A stretch of DNA of 44,377 bases, from assembly GCA_963831235.1 (NCBI GenBank), contig CAWHPS010000024.1, forward strand, positions 1-44,377, read 5' to 3'. The translations under genes were made by a program, and so were the position numbers. A model generated the notes under the pieces. It was not told the DNA's origin. It did no database searches and saw only the letters and a program-made list of their open reading frames with translations. Position 1 is the first letter of the stretch, and every line of letters begins with the position of its first letter. The DNA is from CAWHPS01 sp963831235. Lineage in GTDB: Bacteria > Fibrobacterota > OXYB2-FULL-49-7 > JAEUSG01. This document shows, one piece after another, positions 23,720 to 33,459 of this stretch.

Positions 23720-25198
23720 TTGACATTACGTGACTTATTGAACGGGGTAAACGTTAAAAACGTACCTCCGGGTTCACAGGAAATAAAAGCGATTTCCTGT
23801 GTTTCGGGAGAGTGCGTTAAGGGCACCCTTTTTGTTGCAATAAAAGGCGAACACCGCGATGGAAATGATTTTATACAGGATGCCCTGAAAAGGGGCTGTT
23901 GTGTAGTTGTTTCCGAACATCCTTATCCTGACACCCCTGATTGTAAGTTTGTCCAGGTCTCTGATGCCCATGAAGCGCTTTCCATTATCTCCGGCAACCT
24001 GTATAATCACCCTGGAGACACTCTTCTCGTATGCGGCATTACCGGTACAAGCGGAAAGACCACTACGAGCTACCTTGCTGATGCAATCTTAAGGGGTAAA
24101 AACGGCTGCAGCACGATAATCGGCACAATCCGTCATACTATATGCGGAAGATCTGTTGCGTCAAACAACACCACCCCGGAATCATACACCATTAATGCCT
24201 ATTTGCGGGAAGCTATTGACAAGGGGAGTAAGCATGCTGTAATGGAGGTTTCATCCCATGCGTTGAAACTTAAAAGGGTGCATGGAATTTGTTTTTCCAT
24301 TGCTGTTTTTACAAACCTTACACGCGACCACATGGATTTTCACCAGGATGAGAGGGATTATCTTAATTCAAAGGTGCTTCTATTTTCATCTCATTTAAAA
24401 AAAGACGGCATAGGCATAATCAACATTGACGATCCCAAAGCAGCCGTTTTTGAGGAGAAATGCAGGGGCTCGGTTTTGAAGTACAGCATGAACAGGAAAG
24501 GGGCTGACATTCACCCTGAACGCGTTGAATACCGGCAGAATGGAATGAGCATAATGCTCAATACCCCATCCGGAAAAATACGGATCGAAACGCACCTTAA
24601 AGGACCGTTTAATGTTTATAACATAATGGCCGCGGTTGGGGTCGGGCTTGGGGCTGGTATAAGCTCAGAGATTATCTCCCATGGCATAGAAAGCATAAAA
24701 AACGTTGACGGCAGATTTGAGTCGGTTGAAGAAGGGCAGCCATTTAATGTGATAGTTGATTATGCCCACAAACCCGATGCGCTCGAAAAAGTCCTCTCAG
24801 CAGCCCGGAAAATCACAAAGACAAGACTCATTTCAGTGTTCGGATGCGGGGGAGATCGCGACCGAGGCAAAAGACCCATTATGGGCAACATTTCGGAAAA
24901 GCTCGCGGACTTTACATACATTACATCCGACAATCCTCGTTCCGAAGAACCGGACTCTATAATAAACGAAATAAGATCAGGAATGAAAGATGAAAGCCGG
25001 TACAGCGTGATTGTTGACAGGGCTGATGCAATCCGCACTGCAATATCTTCGGCAAAACCCGGGGATACTGTTGTGATTGCGGGCAAGGGGCACGAGGATT
25101 ATCAAATCATAGGGACAGCTAAAATACATTTTGACGACAGGGAACAGGCGCGGAATATACTAAAAGGGCTTTATGGGACTGCCAATAAACAGAATTGA
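23720..25198 (+). CDS. murE: UDP-MurNAc-tripeptide ligase MurE (meso-DAP-adding)
   Basis: MurE adds the third residue to UDP-MurNAc-L-Ala-D-Glu in the cytoplasm. The 492-residue protein begins at a TTG with AAGGGAG upstream. It has the ATP-binding GTSGKTTT (109-116), NNTTPES, the carbamylated-Lys segment YLNSKVLLF (Lys218), GPFNVYNIMAA, VDYAHKPDAL and the substrate motif DNPR (404-407). DNPR marks enzymes specific for meso-diaminopimelate rather than lysine, consistent with a Gram-negative wall. It overlaps murF by 26 bp. The rare TTG start may reduce its translation. Confidence 0.97.
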   Translation: MTLRDLLNGVNVKNVPPGSQEIKAISCVSGECVKGTLFVAIKGEHRDGNDFIQDALKRGCCVVVSEHPYPDTPDCKFVQVSDAHEALSIISGNLYNHPGDTLLVCGITGTSGKTTTSYLADAILRGKNGCSTIIGTIRHTICGRSVASNNTTPESYTINAYLREAIDKGSKHAVMEVSSHALKLKRVHGICFSIAVFTNLTRDHMDFHQDERDYLNSKVLLFSSHLKKDGIGIINIDDPKAAVFEEKCRGSVLKYSMNRKGADIHPERVEYRQNGMSIMLNTPSGKIRIETHLKGPFNVYNIMAAVGVGLGAGISSEIISHGIESIKNVDGRFESVEEGQPFNVIVDYAHKPDALEKVLSAARKITKTRLISVFGCGGDRDRGKRPIMGNISEKLADFTYITSDNPRSEEPDSIINEIRSGMKDESRYSVIVDRADAIRTAISSAKPGDTVVIAGKGHEDYQIIGTAKIHFDDREQARNILKGLYGTANKQN

Positions 25199-26552
25199 AA
25201 CCTATCTTAATGTTAAGGCAATCGGTGTGCCTTGTTCAAAAGGACCACAGCGTCCTGATTTTATCATTGACAGTCGTAAACTTAAAAAAGGCGATGTGTT
25301 CATAGCAATAAAGGGGCAGAATCATGATGCGCATGAGTTCATAACAAAAGATCTGCGCGAAAAAGCCGCAATGCTGATTGTGAGCAAGTCTTGGTACAAC
25401 AAGGTGAGGCCCGCAACCGGGTGTTTTATATTGGTTCAGGATACTATTAAGGCCATGCTTCAATTGGCAAAATGCTACAGGGAGGAACTTGGGATTAAAA
25501 TTGTGGCAATAACCGGCAGCAATGGCAAGACCACAACACGGTCCATGATCGGACGGGTGCTTGCGCGGAAGTTCAAGGTCTTTGAAACATCAGGGAATTT
25601 CAACAATCGCATCGGCTTGCCGCTTTCTGTTTTCAGGATCAAGCCTGAGCACGAGATTGCCGTGATTGAAATGGGCACAAACCATTTTGGCGAGATTAAG
25701 GAACTTTCTGAAACAATCCATCCGGATATGGCTGTTATCACGAATATCGGCAGAGGCCATCTTGAATTCCTAAAAGACAGACGCGGGGTTCTTAAAGCGA
25801 AGATAGAAATATTAAGCGGTATGGGGAGAACAGGCGAATTAATTGTTAATAATGATGATTCGTTATTACATTCATACAGACCACGCAGGGGAATTCGAAA
25901 ACTAACAGCAGGTTTTGATGGCAATGCCACTCTTAAAGGTATAGGTCTTTCAACAAGCCTTATACGTGGCACGACATTCAAGGCAGAAGGAAATATCGTG
26001 CGCCTTGGCATTCCAGGAAAAGGAGCGGCTGAGGACGCCCTTCTTGCGCTCCTTGTGGGTAAACGTTTAGGCATCCCGGTCAAAGATGCGCTTCTTGGGC
26101 TTAAAGAGGTCAAAGTCCCATCCGACAGGATGGAGATTAAAAAATACAAGGGCGTAACCCTGGTGATAGATTGCTATAATGCTAATCCGGATTCTTTAAG
26201 CAATGTGCTTAATCTTCTTGGCAAAGAAAAGATTAAGGGAAGAAAAATCGCAGTGCTTGGGAACATGGGTGAATTGGGAGATAAAAGCGTGCTGTTTCAT
26301 CGTGAGTCAGGAAAAGAAGTGATGAAAAACGGCTTTGATGTTCTTTTAACCCTCGGTAAACTTGGCAAAGAGATAGCCGAAGGCGCACGAAAAAGCGGGC
26401 TTTTAAACAGCTTTGCTTATGATGACTTGAATCAAATCACATCTGTAATAAAAGCTTCCATGAACAAAGGCGATATTGTTCTTATCAAGGGCTCGCATAG
26501 TATGCACATGGAGAATATTGCAAAAGCATTAATCAAAGGGACAAGCGAATGA
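25173..26552 (+). CDS. murF: UDP-MurNAc-pentapeptide synthetase MurF
   Basis: MurF joins D-Ala-D-Ala to UDP-MurNAc-tripeptide. The 459-residue protein has an N-terminal substrate domain (FIIDSRKLKKGDVFIAIKG), the ATP loop AITGSNGKTTT, the MGTNHFGEI segment, NIGRGHLEFLKDR, and the C-terminal VIDCYNANPDSL with GNMGELG, all typical. It overlaps murE by 26 bp and mraY by 4 bp. Length is normal. The D-Ala-D-Ala ligase (ddl) that feeds it is not in this cluster. Confidence 0.97.
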   Translation: MGLPINRIETYLNVKAIGVPCSKGPQRPDFIIDSRKLKKGDVFIAIKGQNHDAHEFITKDLREKAAMLIVSKSWYNKVRPATGCFILVQDTIKAMLQLAKCYREELGIKIVAITGSNGKTTTRSMIGRVLARKFKVFETSGNFNNRIGLPLSVFRIKPEHEIAVIEMGTNHFGEIKELSETIHPDMAVITNIGRGHLEFLKDRRGVLKAKIEILSGMGRTGELIVNNDDSLLHSYRPRRGIRKLTAGFDGNATLKGIGLSTSLIRGTTFKAEGNIVRLGIPGKGAAEDALLALLVGKRLGIPVKDALLGLKEVKVPSDRMEIKKYKGVTLVIDCYNANPDSLSNVLNLLGKEKIKGRKIAVLGNMGELGDKSVLFHRESGKEVMKNGFDVLLTLGKLGKEIAEGARKSGLLNSFAYDDLNQITSVIKASMNKGDIVLIKGSHSMHMENIAKALIKGTSE

Positions 26553-27655
26553 TATATTATCTCCTCTACCCGTTAAGCGAACATATCTCATTTCTCAATG
26601 TTTTCAAGTACATAACCTTTCGCTCGGCTTACGCAGCTGTTACATCTCTTTTTATTGCATTTATAATCGGGCCGTGGATCATAAGAAAGCTTGCCGGACT
26701 CCAGATAAAGGAAACAATAAGGACTGATGGCCCGGCCACCCATTTTAAAAAAGGCGGGACACCGACAATGGGTGGAATCATTGTTCTTGTGGCCTGCCTT
26801 GTGCCCACTATATTATGGGCCCGTCTTGATAACGCTTATGTTTTGATAGTCATATTTGTTACGATCTGGATGGGTGTGATTGGTTTTATTGACGATTATT
26901 TGAAAGTCATAAAGAAAATGAAAAGCGGTCTTATTGCCAGATATAAAATGATCTGGCAGATACTCCTTGGCCTCATAGTGGCCTTTATAATACTCAAGTT
27001 CCCGCTGAATGGACATCCCCTTGCAACCGTAACCACTGTCCCGTTTTTAAAGAACGCCACAATCGACTGGGGCTGGCTCTATATACCTGTTGTGATCTTT
27101 GTGATAACCGGCACATCAAATGCCGTTAATCTTACTGACGGTCTTGACGGGCTTGCCATCGGGCTTTCCGCAATTGCCTTTATGGCATTCGGAGGCATGG
27201 CTTATGTTACAGGCAATGCCAAATTTGCACATTACCTTATGATTCCATTTCTTGACGGGGCAGGAGAACTTACCATCTTCTGTGCTGCCATGATAGGTGC
27301 ATGCCTTGGTTTCCTGTGGTATAATTCAAACCCTGCTTCAATATTTATGGGAGATGTGGGCTCATTGCCGCTTGGCGCGGCACTTGGAGTCACTGCCATA
27401 CTTATAAAGAAAGAACTGCTGCTCTTGGCTGTGGGTGCGGTATTTATAGGCGAAGCTGTTTCCGTAATACTTCAGGTGAGTTATTTCAAGTGGACAAGGT
27501 ACCGCACTGGTCAGGGAAAAAGACTTTTTAAAATGGCACCATTACACCATCACTTTGAACTTCTCGGATGGCCTGAAAACAAGATTGTGGCAAGGTTTTG
27601 GGTCCTTGGCATACTGTTTTCCCTCTTGAGCCTGAGCACATTCAAATTAAGATAG
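26549..27655 (+). CDS. mraY: Phospho-MurNAc-pentapeptide translocase MraY
   Basis: MraY transfers phospho-MurNAc-pentapeptide to undecaprenyl phosphate, making lipid I at the inner membrane. The 368-residue protein has about ten hydrophobic helices and the family motifs: THFKKGGTPTMGG, the Asp pair in GFIDDYLKV, NAVNLTDGLDGLA, NPASIFMGDVGSLPLG and the MAPLHHHFE signature near the C-terminus. It overlaps murF by 4 bp and its stop is 15 bp before the murD start. The length is the usual 350-370. Confidence 0.98.
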   Translation: MIYYLLYPLSEHISFLNVFKYITFRSAYAAVTSLFIAFIIGPWIIRKLAGLQIKETIRTDGPATHFKKGGTPTMGGIIVLVACLVPTILWARLDNAYVLIVIFVTIWMGVIGFIDDYLKVIKKMKSGLIARYKMIWQILLGLIVAFIILKFPLNGHPLATVTTVPFLKNATIDWGWLYIPVVIFVITGTSNAVNLTDGLDGLAIGLSAIAFMAFGGMAYVTGNAKFAHYLMIPFLDGAGELTIFCAAMIGACLGFLWYNSNPASIFMGDVGSLPLGAALGVTAILIKKELLLLAVGAVFIGEAVSVILQVSYFKWTRYRTGQGKRLFKMAPLHHHFELLGWPENKIVARFWVLGILFSLLSLSTFKLR

Positions 27656-27672
27656 GATTGGATTTAATAATA

Positions 27673-29022
27673 ATGAAGGAAGATTTCAGGAACAAGTCAG
27701 TGACAATAATAGGCCTTGCAAGAAGCGGTGTTGCTGCGGCCCTTGCCGTAAAGGAATGCGGGGCAAAGGTCTTTGGCAGCGATAATGGCAGGCCTTCTGA
27801 AAACCGCCTAGCGCCCCTTTCAGATGCAAAAGTGGAGTTTGAAACAGGCGGTCATACGGAAAAGGCATTAAGGGCTGATATTATTGTTGTAAGCCCAGGT
27901 GTTCCGTTAAATAGTGCAATATTGACTGATGCAAAAAAAAAGGGGATTCGGATAATCGGGGAAATGGAACTTGCATATCTTATGACAGCTGCTGATATAA
28001 TAGGCATCACAGGCAGCAATGGTAAAAGCACTACAACCGCCCTTTTGGGGGAGCTTCTTAAAAATGGCCCATTCAAGACAAGGGTCGGAGGAAATATTGG
28101 TGATGCCCTGACAGGCGAACTTGTTGGAATGGTAAAGGGCGATGTATTGGTTGCTGAGATAAGCAGCTTCCAGCTTGATTCAACAAAGGATTTCAGGCCC
28201 AAAGCAGCTGTAATATTGAATCTTACGCCGGATCATCTGGATCGATATAACACAGCCGATGATTATTATATGAGCAAGATGAGCATCACTAAAAACCAGG
28301 TTTCAGGGGATCTTCTTGTAATGAATGATGATGATCCAATCTCACTGGTGCAGAAAAAAAGTTTAAAGACACAGGCGGATTTGGCGCTCTTTTCATTGTG
28401 GCATGAGGTGCGCCATGGTGCGTTTGTTCGGAACAATAAAATTGTTGTACGCGGCAAATCGCATGAAAAAGAGATCATGAAGGCTGATGAGGTGGGATTA
28501 ATCGGGCTCCATAATCTGTCGAACATACTTGCAGCTGTTGTTATAGCAGATGCCTTTGGTATAACAGAACATGATATAAAAGAAACCCTGAAATCATTTA
28601 AGGGTATTGAACACAGGATCGAGTTTGTCCGCACTTTGAATGGCGTTTCATACTATAATGACTCCAAGGGAACAAATGTTGATTCAGTAAAATGGGCGCT
28701 TCTTGGCCTTAAGAAAGGCATTCATCTTATTGCAGGCGGCCGGGACAAGGAAGGCGATTTCAGCGCACTTAATGAGATAATCAAGGACAAGGTAAGCGCA
28801 ATCTATGCAATAGGCGAAGCAGCTCCCAAGATGAAAAAAGCCTGGGGAAAAATTACACTCTTCAATATGCATAAAAATATGGAAGATGCCGTTACCGCAG
28901 CTTTCAAAGCTGCCAAAGAAGGTGAAACAGTTCTTTTGTCTCCTGCGTGCGCGAGTTTCGACATGTATAGGAACTATGAGGAACGCGGACGTGATTTCAA
29001 AAAAATAGTGGGGGCACTGTGA
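27673..29022 (+). CDS. murD: UDP-MurNAc-L-Ala:D-Glu ligase MurD
   Basis: MurD adds D-glutamate to UDP-MurNAc-L-Ala. I choose the ATG at 27673 (449 residues): the open frame reaches back into mraY at 27598, but MurD proteins begin close to the VTIIGLARSGVAAA motif, which here follows at residue 9. Other motifs are the ATP loop GITGSNGKSTT, EISSFQLDS, LTPDHLDRY, GLHNLSNILAA, YYNDSKGTN and LSPACASFDMYRNYEERG. It overlaps ftsW by 4 bp (GTGA). The ribosome site is weak (GGAT). Confidence 0.96.
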   Translation: MKEDFRNKSVTIIGLARSGVAAALAVKECGAKVFGSDNGRPSENRLAPLSDAKVEFETGGHTEKALRADIIVVSPGVPLNSAILTDAKKKGIRIIGEMELAYLMTAADIIGITGSNGKSTTTALLGELLKNGPFKTRVGGNIGDALTGELVGMVKGDVLVAEISSFQLDSTKDFRPKAAVILNLTPDHLDRYNTADDYYMSKMSITKNQVSGDLLVMNDDDPISLVQKKSLKTQADLALFSLWHEVRHGAFVRNNKIVVRGKSHEKEIMKADEVGLIGLHNLSNILAAVVIADAFGITEHDIKETLKSFKGIEHRIEFVRTLNGVSYYNDSKGTNVDSVKWALLGLKKGIHLIAGGRDKEGDFSALNEIIKDKVSAIYAIGEAAPKMKKAWGKITLFNMHKNMEDAVTAAFKAAKEGETVLLSPACASFDMYRNYEERGRDFKKIVGAL

Positions 29023-30143
29023 GTGTCTTTAATAGGAGCGGGCTTAAGGTTGACAGGACCGCTCTCATAATAATGGTTATTCTAATCGGGATTGGCATGG
29101 TCATGATATATAGCGCCAGTCTTGAAGTGGCTAAAATCCGTTTTAATAGTTCATCTTTTTTCCTTGGCAAACAGCTTTTAAGAATCGGATTCGCCTTTGT
29201 GTTTTTCTATATCGCGCTAAATACCGACTACCACTGGTTCGGTGAGCATTACAGGATATTCATTATCATCTCTGTTGCCCTTTTGCTTGTGCTTTTGATA
29301 TCCAACAATGTGGTTGCTGTCAAAGGGGCCAGGCGCTGGATCATGCTTTTCGGCATATCCATCCAGCCGTCAGACCTTGCCAAGATGAGTCTTATTGTTT
29401 ACATGGCGCAAATGCTATCCAAGAGCGAAAAGGCACTCTCGGATGGCGCAATCGAGCCTCTTTTATCAATGTTGCTTTTGCCAGGGGCTGTGTGTTTACT
29501 TGTCATGCTCCAGCCGAACTTCAGCACAGTCTGCATAATCTGCGCAATCATAGGTGTCATGCTTTTCATCGGGGGCTTAAGGATGCGCTATGTGGCCTGC
29601 ATTGTGGCAATGGCAATCCCTGGTGCGATTATTCTGGTGCTCAAGGCGCCTTATCGCCTTGCAAGACTCAAGGCCTTCATGGACCCTTCCGCTCAAACCG
29701 GCAGCTATCAGGCGTCACAGTCGCTAATTGGGCTTGGTTCGGGCGGCCTTTTTGGAAAAGGGCTTGGTGAAAGCTCGCAAAAACTATTCTTCCTGCCAGA
29801 GCCATATACGGATTTTGTGTTTTCCATACTTGGCGAGGAATTCGGTTATCTCGGTATTGTGGCTGTGTTTCTGCTTTTTGGGATACTTCTTTATCGAGGC
29901 TACAAAATAGCGCTTTCAGCTCCGGACAAGGTTGGTTTTTATCTTGCATCTGGAATAACGGCAATGTTCGGGATATATCTTTTTGTGCATTCAGGGGTTG
30001 TTTCAGTGATTTTCCCCACAACAGGAATACCGCTTCCTTTCATAAGCTATGGCGGTTCAAACCTCCTGTTCAACCTGATTGCCATGGGCATATTGCTAAA
30101 TATATCAGGTCAGGCGAAAAAACGGCTCCAGAAGGGAATGTAA
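29019..30143 (+). CDS. ftsW: Septal peptidoglycan glycosyltransferase FtsW
   Basis: FtsW is the SEDS-family polymerase that extends glycan strands from lipid II and works with FtsI. The 374-residue protein starts at a GTG overlapping murD. It has about ten membrane helices and the SEDS signatures: MVMIYSAS, GARRWI, QPSDLAKMS, MLQPNFSTV, YQASQSLIGLGSGGLFGKGLGES, PEPYTDFVFSILGEEFG and GIPLPFISYGGSN. The Asp in EPYTDFVF corresponds to the catalytic-site region known in RodA/FtsW. The start of murG follows 6 bp after the stop. Confidence 0.97.
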   Translation: MSVFNRSGLKVDRTALIIMVILIGIGMVMIYSASLEVAKIRFNSSSFFLGKQLLRIGFAFVFFYIALNTDYHWFGEHYRIFIIISVALLLVLLISNNVVAVKGARRWIMLFGISIQPSDLAKMSLIVYMAQMLSKSEKALSDGAIEPLLSMLLLPGAVCLLVMLQPNFSTVCIICAIIGVMLFIGGLRMRYVACIVAMAIPGAIILVLKAPYRLARLKAFMDPSAQTGSYQASQSLIGLGSGGLFGKGLGESSQKLFFLPEPYTDFVFSILGEEFGYLGIVAVFLLFGILLYRGYKIALSAPDKVGFYLASGITAMFGIYLFVHSGVVSVIFPTTGIPLPFISYGGSNLLFNLIAMGILLNISGQAKKRLQKGM

Positions 30144-30149
30144 AACACA

Positions 30150-31247
30150 ATGGACAAGCAGGCTGACATGGTTTTTGTATGCGGCGGAACAGGCGGGCAT
30201 GTTTTCCCTGCGCTTGCCATTGCAGAAGAATCAAGAAAAATGTATCCGCAAACAAAGATCAAATTCATCATTAAAAAGGGCGGGTTCGAGGAAAGGGTCG
30301 TGAAGCAGGCTGGGTTTGATTTTGTTGGAATCCGTGCTGAGGGTTTCAACCGATTGAGACCATTAATCAATCTGCGCTTAATTTACATATTGCCAATGGG
30401 GTTTGTTAAATCATTTGTCATATTGCTTCATTTAAAACCGAAGCTGGTAATAAGCACTGGAGGTTATTCAGGTGTTCCGGTCCTTTTGTCTGCGATTATC
30501 CAGAGGCGGCAGATTGCCCTTCAGGAGCAGAATTCCTACCCAGGCATTACTGTAAGATTTTTCGCTCGTTTTGCGAAGGTTGTGTTCATTGCCTATAATG
30601 AAGCCAGGAAATATCTCCCAAACAAGGTAAGAATTATTGAAGTGGGTAATCCGCTACGCGCATCAACAGGCGGGATTGAAAAGGATTTAAGAAAGGAATA
30701 TGGTCTTGCGGAAACAGACAAAGTCCTATTTATCTTTGGCGGGAGCCAGGGCGCAAGAGGCATCAACAATGTCATTAAAAAAGAGGCTGCCCGAATTATA
30801 AGTTCCAAGAACGTGGTTGTTTTCTGGCAGACAGGCAAACCTGATTATGAAGAGATAAAAATCGCAGTGTCGGGCCTTGGTCGTGTACACATATTCCCAT
30901 TCATTGAAAACATATATGATTTTTATCGCGCCGCTAATCTTGCAATATGCAGAGCAGGGGCCATGACAATATCAGAACTTGGAAAGTTCGGTGTACCGGC
31001 TGTTTTCGTGCCGCTTCCAACAGCAGCTGAGGACCATCAGAAAAAGAACGCTGTAATGGTTGAAAGTAACGGGGCTGGAATCTGTATTGATCAATCGCAG
31101 GCAAATGAAAAACTTTACAGTGCTGTTTCAGGATTGCTTAATGATAATGTCAGGCTGAAGGAAATGAGCGTCAGGATGAGGAACCTGTTTCATGGCAACG
31201 CTGCACCTGACATTGCAACCGAACTTGAAAGGATTATGGCAGCATGA
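30150..31247 (+). CDS. murG: GlcNAc transferase MurG
   Basis: MurG adds GlcNAc from UDP-GlcNAc to lipid I, giving lipid II, on the inner face of the membrane. The 365-residue GT-B protein shows the N-terminal GGTGGHVFPALAIAEE, then VISTGGYSGVPVLL, QEQNSYPG, the UDP-binding loop IFGGSQGARGIN and ICRAGAMTISELGKFGVPAVFVPLP with AEDHQKKNA. Length is normal. AAGGGAATG lies ahead of the start. It overlaps murC by 4 bp. Confidence 0.97.
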   Translation: MDKQADMVFVCGGTGGHVFPALAIAEESRKMYPQTKIKFIIKKGGFEERVVKQAGFDFVGIRAEGFNRLRPLINLRLIYILPMGFVKSFVILLHLKPKLVISTGGYSGVPVLLSAIIQRRQIALQEQNSYPGITVRFFARFAKVVFIAYNEARKYLPNKVRIIEVGNPLRASTGGIEKDLRKEYGLAETDKVLFIFGGSQGARGINNVIKKEAARIISSKNVVVFWQTGKPDYEEIKIAVSGLGRVHIFPFIENIYDFYRAANLAICRAGAMTISELGKFGVPAVFVPLPTAAEDHQKKNAVMVESNGAGICIDQSQANEKLYSAVSGLLNDNVRLKEMSVRMRNLFHGNAAPDIATELERIMAA

Positions 31248-32617
31248 TAAAACGCGTCAGACATGTTCATTTTATAGGAATCGGCGGGTGCGGAATGAGC
31301 GGCATTGCCGAGATACTGCTTGCAAGCGGTTACAAGGTAAGCGGGTCAGATCTTGCATCAACACCGGTCACACAGAGGCTTAAAAAGCTCGGAGTGATAA
31401 TTTTCAATGGGCACGCGGGAGATAATATAGAAGGTGCTGATGTTGTTGTTTACTCATCAGCCGTTCCTGCCTCGAATCCGGAATTAATATCCGCGCAGGA
31501 GCATAATATACCGGTGCTTAAGCGCGCTGAAATGCTGGGACAGCTTATGCGCATGAAGTATTCGGTTGCTGTGTCAGGTACTCATGGGAAGACTACAACA
31601 ACATCGATGATCGGATGCGTGCTTTCCGAGGGCGGGCTTGACCCAACTGTTATAGTGGGAGGCATTGCAAAAAAGATTGGGTCCGGAGCGCTTATGGGCA
31701 AGGGTAGCACGCTTGTTGTTGAGGCCGACGAATTCGACAGATCATTTCTCAAGATGCCTTCGACCGTGGCTGTTATGACAACACTAGAATCAGAGCACCT
31801 TGACTGCTACGCCAACCTTGACGACATAAAAGATGCGTTTGTGGGTTTCGGAAGCCAGGTCCCTTTCTTCGGGTGCATTGTTCTCTGTCTTGACGAGGTG
31901 ACATTGCAGGACATAATACCAAGGCTCAAGAAAAATGTTGTGATAACTTATGGGTTCTCGGCCCAGGCGGATTATAGGGCAATCGACAAAAAATTTACCC
32001 CTCACGGAACATCATTTAAAGTCGAATACCGGCACGAACCCCTGGGCACAATAATGCTTAACGTGCCCGGCGACCATAATGTAAAAAATGCTATGGCCGC
32101 TGTTGCAGTTGGAATTGAAATGGGGCTGCCATTCACCCGCATTGCAAAAGCTCTCAAGAATTTTGAGGGCATAAGACGCAGGTTCGAGATTAAGGGAGAA
32201 AAGCTTGGCATAATGGTGGTTGATGACTACGCCCACCATCCGACCGAGATTTCAGTTACACTCAAGGCTGCAAAGGACACCTATAACCGTAGAATAACGG
32301 CAATTTTTCAGCCGCACCTATACAGCCGCACAAGGGACTTTCATAGGGAATTCGGCAGCGCATTCAACAATGCGGACACGCTTATAGTAACCGATGTTTA
32401 TGCATCACGCGAAAAGCCCATGGAAGGGGTGTCAGGAAAGATGATTGCAGATGCTGCAATAAATTTCGGGCACAGGAATGTCCATTATTTTACAAATCAA
32501 CAGGACATAATAAAACTTGTTCTCAAGACAGCTCGAAAAGGTGATATGATTATCACCCTCGGTGCCGGTGATATCTGGAAAACTGGAGAGAAAATCCTTA
32601 AAGCATTAAAGGCATGA
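31244..32617 (+). CDS. murC: UDP-MurNAc:L-Ala ligase MurC
   Basis: MurC catalyses the first peptide step, joining L-Ala to UDP-MurNAc. The 457-residue enzyme has the UDP-binding opening HFIGIGGCGMSGIAE, the ATP loop SGTHGKTTTTSM, VVEADEFDRSFL, LESEHLDCY, NVPGDHNVKNAMAAVA, VVDDYAHHPTEI and FQPHLYSRTRDF, all diagnostic. It overlaps murG and the next gene by 4 bp each. murB, often next to murC in other phyla, is absent here. Confidence 0.97.
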   Translation: MIKRVRHVHFIGIGGCGMSGIAEILLASGYKVSGSDLASTPVTQRLKKLGVIIFNGHAGDNIEGADVVVYSSAVPASNPELISAQEHNIPVLKRAEMLGQLMRMKYSVAVSGTHGKTTTTSMIGCVLSEGGLDPTVIVGGIAKKIGSGALMGKGSTLVVEADEFDRSFLKMPSTVAVMTTLESEHLDCYANLDDIKDAFVGFGSQVPFFGCIVLCLDEVTLQDIIPRLKKNVVITYGFSAQADYRAIDKKFTPHGTSFKVEYRHEPLGTIMLNVPGDHNVKNAMAAVAVGIEMGLPFTRIAKALKNFEGIRRRFEIKGEKLGIMVVDDYAHHPTEISVTLKAAKDTYNRRITAIFQPHLYSRTRDFHREFGSAFNNADTLIVTDVYASREKPMEGVSGKMIADAAINFGHRNVHYFTNQQDIIKLVLKTARKGDMIITLGAGDIWKTGEKILKALKA

Positions 32618-33459
32618 TAAAAAAGATTACAAAAAAATTCGCACCCCGGGCGCCTAAGGCAAAGCTTAAATACAGCTATAGGCCGCGCCTGCGTCCTATT
32701 ATGTCCGCTGATTCCAAGGCACGGCGGCGGGAACACAATGGGAGCGGAATTCTGGCAGGCATAGGACGCAAGATAATTTTGCTTGCGATTATTGGGACAG
32801 TGGGATTCATGCTTTACGAACACGGTATTTTTAAAATTATAAAAGGGAAGGCCGCTACCTGTTTTGCAGGATTAAAGATTCCTGATAAGGCTGAAGCAAA
32901 AGCGAGTAAATCAGCATTAAAACAGAATATAAAAGGCGCGACAACATCTCCTGACAGTCAGGCTTTTAAACATGGTCTGTTGCAGCAGGCACGGTCATTT
33001 ATAAAAAATCGTTTTATAAAGCCTCCTGTTCCTGAAACTCCGGTCGCATTTATAAGGCTTAAGGAGCTTTATGGCATCGGGGCATCAGGCGCGGTTCTCG
33101 GAATAAAGGACAGTGTGTTTTACGACATGCCGCTTATTTCAGGTACTTTCGAAGAAGATAAGGTCCCCGGCGACACTATAAAAGAGGCCATGCTCGCGGT
33201 TTCTATAATAACCCAGGCTGAAAAGTTTGCGCCGGGTTTGCTTAAAAGGACCTCTGAAATAATAGTCAAGAGCCAGTCTGAAGCAGAGGCTCTTTTTTCT
33301 GATAGCAGGCTTACGGCCCTTTTGGGCCCACGAAACATCAAAAAACAGCTTTCGAATTTATCGGTTTTTATTGATAAATGGGCAAAGGATAAAAAAGCAT
33401 TAATTAACATGGCTTATGGGGACATCGCTTTTATACAGGAGGAGGAAGCAAATGAATGA
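32614..33459 (+). CDS. ftsQ: FtsQ/DivIB-like division protein without a clear POTRA domain
   Basis: This 281-residue protein occupies the ftsQ position between murC and ftsA. It has a very basic cytoplasmic tail (about 50 residues), one membrane helix (53-68, KIILLAIIGTVGFMLYEH) and an extracytoplasmic part. From about residue 145 the sequence fits the FtsQ beta domain: VLGIKDSVFYDMPLISG, then SEIIVKSQSEAEALFSDSRLTALLGP, then a helix (IKKQLSNLSVFIDKWAKD) and INMAYGDIAFIQ. Between the helix and this domain, where the POTRA domain (partner-binding) should lie, I see only a Lys/Ala/Ser-rich stretch without the usual VxxIxVxGN pattern. The call rests on position, topology and the C-terminal pattern. 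It overlaps ftsA by 8 bp. Confidence 0.68.
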   Translation: MIKKITKKFAPRAPKAKLKYSYRPRLRPIMSADSKARRREHNGSGILAGIGRKIILLAIIGTVGFMLYEHGIFKIIKGKAATCFAGLKIPDKAEAKASKSALKQNIKGATTSPDSQAFKHGLLQQARSFIKNRFIKPPVPETPVAFIRLKELYGIGASGAVLGIKDSVFYDMPLISGTFEEDKVPGDTIKEAMLAVSIITQAEKFAPGLLKRTSEIIVKSQSEAEALFSDSRLTALLGPRNIKKQLSNLSVFIDKWAKDKKALINMAYGDIAFIQEEEANE

